Positions 25,111-33,933 of a stretch of DNA of 34,041 bases are shown in pieces. How positions within the stretch are numbered: position 1 is the stretch's first letter; each line of letters begins with the position of its first letter. Source of the DNA: Gammaproteobacteria bacterium UBA2965 (GTDB lineage Bacteria; Pseudomonadota; Gammaproteobacteria; Pseudomonadales; Azotimanducaceae); contig DEBD01000042.1 in NCBI GenBank assembly GCA_002348385.1, positions 1-34,041 on the forward strand, written 5' to 3'. Made by a program: the position numbers and the translations under genes. A model generated the notes under the pieces. It did not search any database and was not told the DNA's origin. It saw only the letters and a list, made by a program, of their open reading frames with translations.

Positions 25111-25678
25111 GAACGATGGTTCCTCCGTCGGTGTATTCCAGTTCTCCCCCGATGGGGACCCCGTGAGCGATACGCGTGACCAGCGCCACATGAGGCTCCA
25201 GCAACTGCGCGACGTAGTGCGCGGTGGCTTCACCTTCCACTGTGGGGTTGGTGGCAACGATCACTTCCCGCGGACCCAGTTCCCTCGCACGCTGAAGCAA
25301 GCGCTCCATGCCCAATTCCTCCGGCCCTACGCCATCGATGGGGGAGAGCCGCCCGTGCAACACGAAGTAACGGCCCCGATATCCGCCCGCCTGCTCAATG
25401 GCAACGATGTCGGCAGGCGATTCCACCACGCACAACAACTCGTCTTCACGCCGAGCATCTTCGCACAACCCGCAAACGTCACCCTCGGCCAGATTCCGGC
25501 AGGCATCGCACCACCCGATGTTGGCAAGTGCATCCTGCATGACCGCGGCCAGACGGGCGGCACCGTCTCGATCGCGCTGCAGCAGGTGCAGTACCATGCG
25601 CTGGGCGCTCTTCGGGCCCACACCGGGTAGAATCTGAAAGGCTTCGATGAGCTTGTCTACGAGCGGCGTAAGGCCCAT
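25079..25678 (-). CDS. recR: Recombination protein RecR
   Basis: 199 residues. A helix-hairpin-helix near the N-terminus (QILPGVGPKSAQRM), a zinc finger with C57, C60, C69 and C72 (CDAC, CGLC), a Toprim domain from about 80 (CVVESPADIVAIE, NPTVEGEATA) and a Walker-like C-terminus. RecR works with RecF and RecO to load RecA at gaps. Its ATG shares one base with the ybaB stop (TGATG). The dnaX-ybaB-recR order is conserved in many bacteria. Confidence 0.97.
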   Translation of the reverse strand: MGLTPLVDKLIEAFQILPGVGPKSAQRMVLHLLQRDRDGAARLAAVMQDALANIGWCDACRNLAEGDVCGLCEDARREDELLCVVESPADIVAIEQAGGYRGRYFVLHGRLSPIDGVGPEELGMERLLQRARELGPREVIVATNPTVEGEATAHYVAQLLEPHVALVTRIAHGVPIGGELEYTDGGTIVHALQGRRSIN

Positions 25679-25995
25679 CAGAACGGCAGCTTGTCCAGGG
25701 GCAGCCCCAATCCCGAGGCCATGGACGCCATCTTCTGCTGCTGGGCCGCTTCGGCTTTGTGCACCGCATCGTTGACCGCCGCCGCCACCAGATCCTCCAG
25801 CACGTCGCGGCTTTCGTCCATCAATCCGGGATCGATGTGCACGCGCTTGATCTCGTGTCGCCCATTCATCAGCACCTTCACCAGACCGGCGCCGCTCTCG
25901 CCGTGCACTTCCAGCTCAGCGATCTCCTGCTGTACCTGCTGCATGCGCTCCTGCATCTCTTGCGCCTGCTTCATGAAGTCGCCAAGTCCTTTCAT
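25678..25995 (-). CDS. ybaB: YbaB/EbfC family nucleoid-associated protein
   Basis: 105 residues. A long N-terminal coiled helix (MKQAQEMQERMQQVQQEIAE) and the core GLVKVLMNGRHEIKRVHIDP are typical, as is the Met/Gly/Leu-rich end. It binds DNA as a dimer and shapes the nucleoid. It sits 14 bases after dnaX and directly before recR, with which it is surely co-transcribed. Confidence 0.96.
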   Translation of the reverse strand: MKGLGDFMKQAQEMQERMQQVQQEIAELEVHGESGAGLVKVLMNGRHEIKRVHIDPGLMDESRDVLEDLVAAAVNDAVHKAEAAQQQKMASMASGLGLPLDKLPF

Positions 25996-26009
25996 CGCAA
26001 CGTCACCCT

Positions 26010-27563
26010 CTATCGTGCCGCGTCATCCAGCGGCTTCACCGCACCCAGGCGCCCACCGAACTCGTTCAGCAGCGACTGAACGGTCTGATCCGATTCTAAA
26101 ATAGCCTCGGCATTACGCTGGCGCTCGGCGGCCTCACGCTCACGCCGGGCTGCCGGCGATTCCTCCTGGATCGTGCCGACAGTGATCTTCAGCTTCACCG
26201 ACGCACCCATCTGCTCGCACAAGGCTCGTTCGATTGCCTGTTGTTGCGGCTCGTCGAGCAACGTGTCGTGCGCTACGTCCAGCTGCAACTCAACCGTCTC
26301 GGTGCTGCAACCCACCAGCACGCTGTGCTCAGCGAGCATCCGAGCCACTCCCGATATCTCCAGCGACCCCACGGCCTCGTGCCAGGCCGTTCCGTCGGGA
26401 AAGCGCACGCTGGATTCGGGCGCCGGCATTTGAGCCTGGGCCGGACCGGGTTCGCCAGATGTCCCATCCGCTTGCGCGGGCTGGGCTACTGCCACGGGAA
26501 TGCGTCCGGCCGAGTCTTCATCCGGGGCAAAGGCCAACATCCGCAGCAGGGTCATTTCGAAACCGCTTTTCGGGTCTGGCACAATCTGCATATCGCGGTA
26601 GCCTATCAGCGCGATCTGATAGAAGAGCTGCACCGCCTGTTCATCGAACTGGGCGGTTGCTCGCTTGTCTACCGCATGGTCGACGGCCAGCTCATGGAAA
26701 GCACGCACCAGATCCCCGAGTAGCGCGTTGAAATCGGCGCCGCGCTCGGCAAGGTCGGCGCTGGCCTCCAGCAGTCCGGCAGCGTCGCCCGCGGCCAGAC
26801 ACTTGAGCAGGCCATCGACCTCGGCACGACCCACCAGACCCAGCATATCCACCAGGTCGTCCTGCTTGAGCGAACCCGCTCCGAAAGCCACCGCCTGGTC
26901 GGTGATCGACAGCGCATCGCGCATGCTGCCACCCGCCGCCTGGGCGATGATTTCCAGCGCACCGCGCTCAGCCGGCACGTCTTCGGCAGCCAGCACGCCG
27001 GCCAGATGCGCCACGATATTGTCATCAGAAATGTTCTTGAGCTGGAACTGCAGACAGCGCGACAGCACGGTAACCGGTACCTTTTTCGGATCGGTGGTGG
27101 CGAGCAGGAACTTGACGTGCTCCGGCGGCTCCTCAAGGGTTTTCAACAGCGCGTTGAAACTCGACGCAGACAGCATGTGCACCTCGTCGATGAGGTAGAC
27201 CTTGTAGCGGCCTCGGCTGGGGAGGTACTGCGCGTTGTCCAGCAACTCACGGGTGTCGTCGACACGCGTTCTCGAGGCAGCGTCCACCTCGATGAGATCC
27301 ACGAAGCGGTTTTCCCGAATCTCCTCGCACACGGAGCATTCGCCGCACGGCTTAGACGACACGCCGTGCTCACAATTCAAGCTCTTGGCCAGAATGCGAG
27401 CAATGGTGGTCTTTCCAACACCGCGCGTCCCGGTAAACAGGTACGCATGATGCAGACGATCATGGTCCAGCCCGTGGCACAACGCCCGCACCACGTGATC
27501 TTGCCCCACCAGTTCGCTGAAGTCCGCGGGCCTGAGTTTGCGCGCCAAAACCTGGTAACTCAT
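26010..27563 (-). CDS. dnaX: DNA polymerase III subunits gamma/tau
   Basis: 517 residues from ATG 27563 (start MSYQVLARKLRP, as in the family); the frame runs to 27617 without good support. Clamp-loader ATPase: Walker A GTRGVGKT (45-52), zinc Cys 64, 73, 76 and 79, Walker B YLIDEVHMLS, sensor 1 FLLATTD and SRC. Domain III is followed by a Pro/Ala/Gln-rich linker (about 375-410) and a C-terminal tau part. The length lies between E. coli gamma (431) and tau (643). I see no A6-G type slip site; the only long A-run is AAAAAG in the ATPase part, so a programmed shorter gamma form is not apparent. First gene of the recombination operon. Confidence 0.96.
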   Translation of the reverse strand: MSYQVLARKLRPADFSELVGQDHVVRALCHGLDHDRLHHAYLFTGTRGVGKTTIARILAKSLNCEHGVSSKPCGECSVCEEIRENRFVDLIEVDAASRTRVDDTRELLDNAQYLPSRGRYKVYLIDEVHMLSASSFNALLKTLEEPPEHVKFLLATTDPKKVPVTVLSRCLQFQLKNISDDNIVAHLAGVLAAEDVPAERGALEIIAQAAGGSMRDALSITDQAVAFGAGSLKQDDLVDMLGLVGRAEVDGLLKCLAAGDAAGLLEASADLAERGADFNALLGDLVRAFHELAVDHAVDKRATAQFDEQAVQLFYQIALIGYRDMQIVPDPKSGFEMTLLRMLAFAPDEDSAGRIPVAVAQPAQADGTSGEPGPAQAQMPAPESSVRFPDGTAWHEAVGSLEISGVARMLAEHSVLVGCSTETVELQLDVAHDTLLDEPQQQAIERALCEQMGASVKLKITVGTIQEESPAARREREAAERQRNAEAILESDQTVQSLLNEFGGRLGAVKPLDDAAR

Positions 27564-27603
27564 GATGGTGCATTGTAGAGACTTACCCGGCATAGATGTA
27601 CCG

Positions 27604-28311
27604 ATGGCTTTCCGCAATCATCAATCCGGCCGATGCCTGACCATCGGGCACCGTGGCGCTGCCGGTCTGGCTGCGGAGAACACACTGCCCGGTTTCGAGC
27701 TTGCCGCACGGCTGGGCGTTGATGCGGTGGAGCTGGATATCCACTGGGCCCATGGGGCGCTATGGGTCATCCATGACGCCACCCTGGAGCGCACTACCGA
27801 CGGTGCCGGCGCCCTTGAGGACAGCGACTTCAATACCCTGCGCCGACTGGATGCCGGCGCTGGGGCCCCCATACCGCTGCTCGAAGAGGTGCTCGCGGTG
27901 ATCCCTGCATCTATTGGCATCAACATCGAGCTTAAAGGCAAGGGTTGCGCGGCGCCCGCCGCCGCAATGTTAGCCACCCATCTGGAGCGTGATCTGCTGG
28001 TTTCCTCATTCGACTATGGGGAGCTGCAGCGATTCCACCGTTTACGCCCCGAAATCCCGGTGGCGCCGCTGTTTTCACGTTGGCGACCTGACGCCTGGCG
28101 GCGCGCGGCTCAGGTTGAGGCCTGGTCCATCAACCTAGCAGCGCGTATTGCCACCGACGCGAGGATCAACGTCGCCCACGAGCGGGGCTTCAAGGTACTG
28201 GTTTACACGGTCAACGACCCTGCCGACGCGGCAAGGCTGACCCGCTCAGGAGTGGACGGCTTGTTCACCGACTTTCCCAACAAGATCGAGCTCGCCTCCG
28301 CGACTTCCTAA
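27604..28311 (+). CDS. Glycerophosphodiester phosphodiesterase
   Basis: 235 residues from ATG 27604; the frame upstream would overlap the dnaX promoter. The GDPD catalytic set is complete: His16 and Arg17 (IGHRGAAG), ENTLPGF, Glu43 and Asp45 (ELDIH), His57 (VIHDATLERTTDG) and Glu109 (ELKGKG). There is no signal peptide, so it is cytoplasmic, like UgpQ. It would split glycerophosphodiesters from phospholipid turnover into glycerol-3-phosphate and an alcohol. It is divergent from dnaX with 40 bases between the starts. Confidence 0.92.
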   Translation: MAFRNHQSGRCLTIGHRGAAGLAAENTLPGFELAARLGVDAVELDIHWAHGALWVIHDATLERTTDGAGALEDSDFNTLRRLDAGAGAPIPLLEEVLAVIPASIGINIELKGKGCAAPAAAMLATHLERDLLVSSFDYGELQRFHRLRPEIPVAPLFSRWRPDAWRRAAQVEAWSINLAARIATDARINVAHERGFKVLVYTVNDPADAARLTRSGVDGLFTDFPNKIELASATS

Positions 28312-28397
28312 CCATCTATCTTCAGCTTGGCGTATCATCAATTTCGCGGCTACCTGCGCAAGTGCGAGCCGCTAAAACCGAACAAAGAGCCGGATGC

Positions 28398-30509
28398 ATG
28401 ATCCAACAACGCCCCCACGCCCAATTGGCATGGTACAGCTTGTTTTTCATCCTGACCGCCACACCCGTTTTCGCGGACGATCAGGCACAGCGCCAGCGCG
28501 CTGATGGCGAGCGCATCTACGCCGCTCAGTGCGCCAGCTGCCACGGGCTGAATCTGAGAGGGTCCGCACACGGAGCGGAACTGGTAGGCAGTGCGTTTCT
28601 GAGTAAGTGGCGAGCACGTTCCACATCAGACTTGTTGCGCTACAACCAGGCGACCATGCCGCCGGGCGGATCCGCAGGGTTGAGCGAAGCAGAGCATCTC
28701 GCCGTGGCTGCCCATCTGCTGAACGCCAACGGTCTTACGCTTGAGCAACCGCTGGCATCGGACGCAAACCTCAACATCGGCACCGGCAATCCATCGGCCG
28801 GAAGCGACGACTGGGTTTCGTGGTCGGAAGCCGGATCGATCGATGCCGCCGCCCGCAGTCAGGGCGGATTCAGCAACAGAACCATTGAAGACTATCGGCC
28901 CGTCACACAGGAAATGCTTAACAAGCCGCCGCCGAGCGACTGGCTGAGTTGGCGTCGCACCCTGGACGCCCAGGGTCACAGCCCACTGAACCAGATCAAC
29001 CGCAACACGGTGGGCAACCTCCAGCTGGCCTGGGTCATCGCCATGCGCGAAGGCAGCAATCAGGTGACGCCCTTAGTCCACGACGGGATCATGTTCCTGA
29101 CCCACCCGGGCAACATTATTCAGGCCCTGGACGCAGCTACCGGCGAACTGCTCTGGGAGTACGCCTACCGGTTCCCTCCCGAAGCGAAGACCCTGGGCGG
29201 GCCCATGCGCAATATCGCCCTGTTCGGAAACAACGTGTACCTGGCAACCTACGATGCCGCAGTGGTCGCAATCGATGCACGCACGGGCGAGGAGCGCTGG
29301 CGCACCGAAAAAGCCGATTACCGGCTGGGCTACACACACACCAGCGGCCCGATTGTTGCCGCCGGGGTAGTGATCAGCGGTTTGAATGGCTGCGAACGCT
29401 ATAAACCCGACGGTTGCTTCATCACCGGTCACGACCCGCATACCGGGGAGGAACTGTGGCGGACGTCGACCATCGCTGGACCGGGCGACGCCGGCGATGA
29501 AACCTGGGGCGGCCTTCCACCGGAGCTTCGGGCCGGCGGCGATACATGGATTCCAGGCAGCTACGACCCCGAACTGGGCCTGTTCTACATTGGCACCTCC
29601 CAGGCCAAACCCTGGGTGGCGGCGAGCCGAGGCATGCACACCAGTGATGCGGCCCTGTACACCAACGCCACCCTGGCGCTGGATCCCCGCAGCGGCGAGA
29701 TCAAGTGGCATTACCAGCACATTCCCGGTGAAACCATCGACATGGAGGTAGGTTACGAGCGCGTGCTGGTGGATGCCGACGACGAGCGCTGGCTGCTCAC
29801 CGTGGGCAAGGATGGCATTCTGTGGAAGCTCGATCGGCGCAGCGGGTCGTTTCTCGAATTCGTCGAAACCGTGTATCAGAACATCTTTACGCTGGACCAC
29901 GAGAACGGCAGCGTGCACTACCGCAGCGACATCGCCGAAGCCGGCGTAGGCGAAGCGTTCTCGGTGTGCCCCGGGATCTATGGCGGGCACAACTGGCAAG
30001 CCATGGCTTACAGCCCAGAGACCGACAATCTGATCATTCCCCTGCATCTGCTGTGCGCAGAAATGGTGGGACGTGCAGTGGACCCGAGCATGGGCGCCGG
30101 CGGCTACGGCGGGGATTCCAAGTCGTACAAAATGCCAGGCAGTGGCGGCAACCTCAGCGAGCTGGCAGCGGTGAACGTCCGTACCATGCAGCCCGCATGG
30201 CGCCACCGTCAACGGGCCATGCTGCTTACTGGCGCGCTGGCCACGGGTGGCGGCCTGGTATTCGTTGGAGACGTGGATCGCTTTGTCAAAGCCTTCGACG
30301 TGAACAGCGGACAGCTACTGTGGCAGTCCCGCCTGGGTGCGCCGCTGCATGGTTACCCCATCACCTATTCGGTGGCAGGCGTGCAGTACGTGGCGGTCCC
30401 AACCGGGATCGGCGTGTTCCGCGCGCTGACGGCTACCATGAGCCCAGAGATTTACCAACCCGCGGATGGCCAGGCGCTCTACGTATTCGCGCTGCCCGGT
30501 CAGGACTGA
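28398..30509 (+). CDS. PQQ-dependent alcohol dehydrogenase-type quinoprotein with N-terminal haem c domain
   Basis: 703 residues from ATG 28398 (a frame of 12 codons upstream is ignored). A Sec signal (MIQQRPHAQ, hydrophobic run, PVFA cut near 26) is followed by one cytochrome c domain with CASCH (45-49) and the Met-containing MPPGG. The rest (about 190-700) is an eight-bladed quinoprotein propeller with repeated W-motifs (GELLWEY, GEERWRT, GEELWRT, GEIKWHY). The WIPGSYDPELGLFYIGT blade and a nearby Asp (HTSDAALYTN) fit the PQQ-binding alcohol dehydrogenase group. The common adjacent Cys-Cys pair is missing; two spaced Cys (GCERYKPDGC) may replace it. Haem is at the N-terminus, unlike the C-terminal haem of type II enzymes. 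It would oxidise an alcohol or aldehyde in the periplasm and pass electrons on. Confidence 0.86.
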   Translation: MIQQRPHAQLAWYSLFFILTATPVFADDQAQRQRADGERIYAAQCASCHGLNLRGSAHGAELVGSAFLSKWRARSTSDLLRYNQATMPPGGSAGLSEAEHLAVAAHLLNANGLTLEQPLASDANLNIGTGNPSAGSDDWVSWSEAGSIDAAARSQGGFSNRTIEDYRPVTQEMLNKPPPSDWLSWRRTLDAQGHSPLNQINRNTVGNLQLAWVIAMREGSNQVTPLVHDGIMFLTHPGNIIQALDAATGELLWEYAYRFPPEAKTLGGPMRNIALFGNNVYLATYDAAVVAIDARTGEERWRTEKADYRLGYTHTSGPIVAAGVVISGLNGCERYKPDGCFITGHDPHTGEELWRTSTIAGPGDAGDETWGGLPPELRAGGDTWIPGSYDPELGLFYIGTSQAKPWVAASRGMHTSDAALYTNATLALDPRSGEIKWHYQHIPGETIDMEVGYERVLVDADDERWLLTVGKDGILWKLDRRSGSFLEFVETVYQNIFTLDHENGSVHYRSDIAEAGVGEAFSVCPGIYGGHNWQAMAYSPETDNLIIPLHLLCAEMVGRAVDPSMGAGGYGGDSKSYKMPGSGGNLSELAAVNVRTMQPAWRHRQRAMLLTGALATGGGLVFVGDVDRFVKAFDVNSGQLLWQSRLGAPLHGYPITYSVAGVQYVAVPTGIGVFRALTATMSPEIYQPADGQALYVFALPGQD

Positions 30510-30518
30510 AGCCCGCTG

Positions 30519-31157
30519 CTACTGCACGATCACCCGCTCGTGGGCGGCAACGCAGGACGTGCGCGCCACCCCTTCGCCGGCGGGCGCTAGCGCGCCTACA
30601 GCAAGCGCTTGCTCCGCATCGTGCCAGCCTTCGAACCTGGCACTGATCAGGGCATCCGCCGCATAGCGATATCCGCCCTGGTAGGTGGACGGAATCGGGA
30701 AGTCGCACCCACACCACACCTCACCGGCTGCTGGCTTTCGCGCGTGCCGCCAGCCGTTCACCTGGGCCTGGAAATCCTCAACGGACCACGCGGCCAGCTT
30801 GTGGACCCGCACAAAAACCTTGGGGCCTGGCGCGATGGGCGGCGCATCCGCATCTTCGGCCAGCAGCAGACTACGCGACTCACGGTTGATGAACCGCTTT
30901 TCGTCCGCCACAACCGTCTGCCAGTAGGGGCTCTGCGCCGCCGCGCGCATGGCCGCGAGATTATCGAACCACACTTCCACCACCCCATGACAGTCGGCCG
31001 GTGGCACCCCGGCGAGGCCGATCACCGGGTTTTGTACATAGCGCCGTAGGCCTTCCACGCCCAATACCACATCGGTATGGTGTGCCACCCAATGCTCAAG
31101 AAACGCCTCGGGCACCAGGTCTTCGCGACCCCTGAAGAACTCGATGGCCTTCAGCAC
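30519..31157 (-). CDS. EthD-type dimeric alpha/beta-barrel protein, two domains
   Basis: 212 residues from GTG 31157. Residues 1-110 are a clear EthD domain (MLKAIEFFRGREDLVPEAFL at the start; HWVAHHTDVV; VEVWFDNLAAM; DEKRFI). The second half (about 115-200) has the same strand order (KVFVRVHK, VEDFQAQV, ARFEGWHDAEQAL) and is probably a diverged second copy. EthD proteins accompany oxidative degradation of ethers, terpenes or steroids, with mostly unproven chemistry. It ends nine bases from the convergent PQQ gene and follows the NTF2-like gene by 63 bases on the same strand, probably in one operon. Confidence 0.8.
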   Translation of the reverse strand: MLKAIEFFRGREDLVPEAFLEHWVAHHTDVVLGVEGLRRYVQNPVIGLAGVPPADCHGVVEVWFDNLAAMRAAAQSPYWQTVVADEKRFINRESRSLLLAEDADAPPIAPGPKVFVRVHKLAAWSVEDFQAQVNGWRHARKPAAGEVWCGCDFPIPSTYQGGYRYAADALISARFEGWHDAEQALAVGALAPAGEGVARTSCVAAHERVIVQ

Positions 31158-31220
31158 CGCGATCTCAGCCGGCCGGTTCGACCGGCTTGCCCACCCGGCA
31201 GAACAACGCCTGCTTGTACA

Positions 31221-31763
31221 TCACCCGCCATGAGGCACGTAGGCAACCGGATGCCCGCCGAAGGGCGAGTACTTGAGCGTGACCGGTTCGGTGATGGTCT
31301 CGAACTCGGTAGCCCGCCAGCCCCAAGCGCTGGTGATGCTCAACGTTTCCCAGCGCCACTGACCGTCTGGCTCGTGGCGCATCACACCCTCATAGCGGCC
31401 GCCTTGCACCCCGTTGGCGCCCGAGGTCATGAAATAGGCGCTCACTTCGGCTTTCTTGCATTCGAAGTCCACGTTGATGGCCAGATTCGCTGAATGGTGG
31501 CCCCCGCCGATTCCCGGCTCGCGGTCTCCGTAAGGTGCATACAGGGGTGCAATCTCAGCACGACCCTCGAAATGCAGATCGTTGCCGCCCGCTCCCGGAA
31601 AATTAGGCACATCCAGCACTGCATCTTCCGTGTAGCAATCCAGAATTTCGTCGCCAAAGCCCGTGTCCAGACTGTAGAGGTACCGGTTGAAGGTACTGAT
31701 TACCGCTTCCTTGGCCTCCAGGCGGGCGACCCGCGCTCGCAATGCTTCCAACTCGTCACTCAT
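31221..31763 (-). CDS. SnoaL/NTF2-like protein
   Basis: 180 residues from ATG 31763, which has a near-perfect AGGAGG seven bases upstream. A short coiled N-terminus (LEALRARVARLEAKEAV) is followed by a cone-shaped NTF2 fold: FNRYLYSLDTG, YTEDAVLDVP, GGHHSANLAINVDF and QWRWETLSI. Related proteins act as isomerases, dehydratases or hydrolases on ring compounds, or as small dioxygenase subunits. The HHSAN motif suggests a ligand pocket, but the substrate is unknown. It starts divergently from the alpha/beta hydrolase, sharing a promoter region of about 90 bases. Confidence 0.82.
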   Translation of the reverse strand: MSDELEALRARVARLEAKEAVISTFNRYLYSLDTGFGDEILDCYTEDAVLDVPNFPGAGGNDLHFEGRAEIAPLYAPYGDREPGIGGGHHSANLAINVDFECKKAEVSAYFMTSGANGVQGGRYEGVMRHEPDGQWRWETLSITSAWGWRATEFETITEPVTLKYSPFGGHPVAYVPHGG

Positions 31764-31862
31764 CCCCATTCCTCCTTGGACCCATGCTTGGGAAACCTCC
31801 AGCCTAACTCCGCTATGCACCGCGTGCTACAGTGCCGTAGGAGGAATTCTTTGAGGGCAACC

Positions 31863-32630
31863 ATGGCTGAACTCAACCGCGACGGCGCAGCAATCTACTA
31901 CGAGTGGCACCCAAGCGCGGCGCAAGATGCCCCGTCCATCCTGCTCAGTCACGGCTATAGCGCCACTGCATCAATGTGGCGCGGACAAATCCAAGCACTG
32001 ACCACCACCCACAATCTCATCACCTGGGACATGCGCGGTCACGGCCGATCCGCTAGTCCGGAAGATCCGAATCTCTACTCCGAGCAGCTATCCGTGGACG
32101 ACATGGCCGGGATCCTCCGCGAATGCGGCATTGAGCGCGCGATCATTGGCGGCCTGTCGCTGGGTGGATACATGACGCTGGCCTTTCATCTTGCCCACCC
32201 GGACATGTGCGACGCGCTCATGCTGTTCGATACCGGACCCGGCTACAAGAGTGACAAGGGCCGCGCGGCCTGGAACGAAAGCGCTAACGAGCGCGGAGCG
32301 GCGTTAGACGCGCAGGGACTCGCGGCCCTGGGCAAGGGGAGCGAGGTACGCGTGGCGGAACACACCTCGGCTTCCGGTCTCGCCCACGCGGCCCGAGGCA
32401 TGTTGGCGCAGCATGACGACAGAGTCATTCAGTCGCTTCCACACATCGAACTACCCACTCTGGTGCTGGTGGGAGAAGACGATGCACCGTTTCGGATACC
32501 AACCGAATACATGGCCAATAAGATTCCCAATGCGAAGAAGGTGATACTCGAAGGCGCCGGTCACGCGGCAAATATCGATAAACCGGAGGGCTTTAACCAA
32601 GCGGTGCGCAGTTTCCTGGACTCGTTGTAG
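31863..32630 (+). CDS. Alpha/beta hydrolase
   Basis: 255 residues from ATG 31863. The best ribosome site, AGGAGG (31839-31844), is six bases before an in-frame TTG (31851), which would add four residues; GAGGG (31853-31857) could serve the ATG. Core motifs: LSHGYSATASMW with the oxyanion region, nucleophile elbow GLSLGG (Ser), Asp in VGEDDAPF, and His in EGAGHAANIDKP. This is the type of carbon-carbon or ester hydrolase that often ends aromatic or lactone degradation. No signal peptide, so cytoplasmic. The neighbours (NTF2-like, EthD, PQQ enzyme) support a catabolic role. Confidence 0.88.
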   Translation: MAELNRDGAAIYYEWHPSAAQDAPSILLSHGYSATASMWRGQIQALTTTHNLITWDMRGHGRSASPEDPNLYSEQLSVDDMAGILRECGIERAIIGGLSLGGYMTLAFHLAHPDMCDALMLFDTGPGYKSDKGRAAWNESANERGAALDAQGLAALGKGSEVRVAEHTSASGLAHAARGMLAQHDDRVIQSLPHIELPTLVLVGEDDAPFRIPTEYMANKIPNAKKVILEGAGHAANIDKPEGFNQAVRSFLDSL

Positions 32631-32976
32631 TAGGACTCAGCGAACGCCTTCAGCCATGCATGCGTTTGTTTCCCGATCAGACGAGATGTAACCCGACAAA
32701 ACCAAACGTCGGGTAAAGCGGAAGCGACCTGCGCCCCTCGCGCGCCGCACTCGACCTAAATGCCACCCGGGATACGTCGCCTGTCAAGAGGGTAGGCCCT
32801 CGAAAGCTGCAGGCCATCTAGACGCTGTTGCATAATATCAACAACCGCACCGTTCACCCGCAAATCATCCCAAGTATTTGTTTTTATATTACAATAGCTT
32901 ATGGACATATTTTAAGATATTGCGTGACTTCTGAAGCGACCACGGACCACCATCCCATGAATCCGAGCTGAAAAAA
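32631..32976. other. Intergenic region, GC-rich to AT-rich transition
   Basis: Holds the stem-loop listed above. From about 32875 the DNA turns AT-rich (several TTT and TATA-like runs at 32878-32915), a plausible promoter zone for the gene at 32977. No intact gene, tRNA or insertion-sequence end was seen. Confidence 0.5.
32691..32714 (+). terminator. Stem-loop after the hydrolase gene
   Basis: ACCCGAC (32691-32697) and GTCGGGT (32708-32714) can form a 7-bp stem with a ten-base loop, 61 bases after the hydrolase stop. No T-run follows on either strand, so this is at best a weak or factor-assisted terminator. Confidence 0.35.
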
Positions 32977-33366
32977 GTGAATAGAACGCTGAAAAGCCTA
33001 GGATCGATATTAATTGTCCTATCACTATCATCTGCATATGTGACTGCTGAGACACCAGCAAAAGCGCCAGTCTGGATGGATACCGATGTCATTAGTGCAG
33101 CGGAAGCAATCCAAATGACCGAGCTTCAGTTACGGCAATTTCGTGAAGCAGTCAGTGTGTTCCTCAACGACTACACAAGCCTCACTAATAGAGAAGAAGC
33201 GCCCGATGCGCTTGAATACCAGAGAGAAGTTCCTACGCTCGATCATCTGACCAAAAAACTGGATGAGCGCATGACCTTATTCTTGACCGACAAACAAATC
33301 CCAAGTTACCAAGCCTATCGCAGCACTTTACTCGTCCGCCTTAAGGCCCGTCGCAACGACCAGTAG
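32977..33366 (+). CDS. Small exported protein, unknown function
   Basis: 129 residues from GTG 32977. A signal peptide is clear (MNRTLKSLG, a hydrophobic stretch, cut after YVTA near 24). The mature part is helical and charged (TELQLRQFREAVSVFLNDY, LDERMTLFLTDKQIP) without Cys or a known motif. No good ribosome site precedes it. Codon use is AT-richer than in the core genes. It is convergent with the next small gene, 13 bases apart. I do not recognise the family. Confidence 0.6.
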   Translation: MNRTLKSLGSILIVLSLSSAYVTAETPAKAPVWMDTDVISAAEAIQMTELQLRQFREAVSVFLNDYTSLTNREEAPDALEYQREVPTLDHLTKKLDERMTLFLTDKQIPSYQAYRSTLLVRLKARRNDQ

Positions 33367-33379
33367 CGCAGCACACGGC

Positions 33380-33733
33380 TTACTCCAAAGCAGTCTCCAT
33401 TTTTCGCAGACTTACGATGTGCACTTGGACTTCTCCGCCCATTCTGTAGTCAAAGCGAACGTCACGCTTTCTCAGCACACCCTGAACATGCAGCCCGTGT
33501 TGTTGCAGATGGCTGAAGTCACCGAAATTATCCGGCAGGTAAATGGAACCATCGGCTGCACGCAGCCGGAAATAGCCACCTTCAAGATCAACCCGCTCTA
33601 CCTCAGCGCTATTGAGCCGTATAGTCGCATTCGGCTCACAGGGCTCATTATCATCAGCCATCACTTGATAACCAATGATGGCGCAAACAAATAGGCCTAG
33701 AGCAAATCCCGTTTTTAGATTTTCTCTGATCAA
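33380..33733 (-). CDS. Small exported protein, unknown function
   Basis: 117 residues from ATG 33733. The N-terminus is a signal peptide (MIRENLKTGFALGLF, cut after QVMA near 26). The mature part looks beta-rich (ATIRLNSAEVERVDL, GGYFRLRAADGSIYLP, EVQVHIVSL), like a small OB or SH3-type domain, with one Cys near its start. It may be a periplasmic binding or stress protein; no family is recognised. Lower G+C than the core genes. Confidence 0.6.
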   Translation of the reverse strand: MIRENLKTGFALGLFVCAIIGYQVMADDNEPCEPNATIRLNSAEVERVDLEGGYFRLRAADGSIYLPDNFGDFSHLQQHGLHVQGVLRKRDVRFDYRMGGEVQVHIVSLRKMETALE

Positions 33734-33933
33734 CGTATAAGCACGATGGCTACAAGAACTGAGTCGCAGTCATGGCACAGAGCGGAAGTAATTCCGTTGC
33801 GGGCATACTAAAACAGGCAAGCGCCTATCTGATAACCGATGATCGCCCACACTGATAGCCCACCGTGTCCAAGAATTTATAGCTGACATAATTATGAGAC
33901 GCACGGATCATCAGAGAGCTGTTGCCAGGAACG

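Noticed and set aside
26010..27563. Programmed frameshift in dnaX
   Set aside because: No A6-G type slip sequence at a suitable place; the longest A-run has five A and lies in the ATPase domain.
29073..30212. 379-codon minus frame within the PQQ dehydrogenase gene
   Set aside because: Shadow of the propeller repeats; high GC makes long mirror frames common here.
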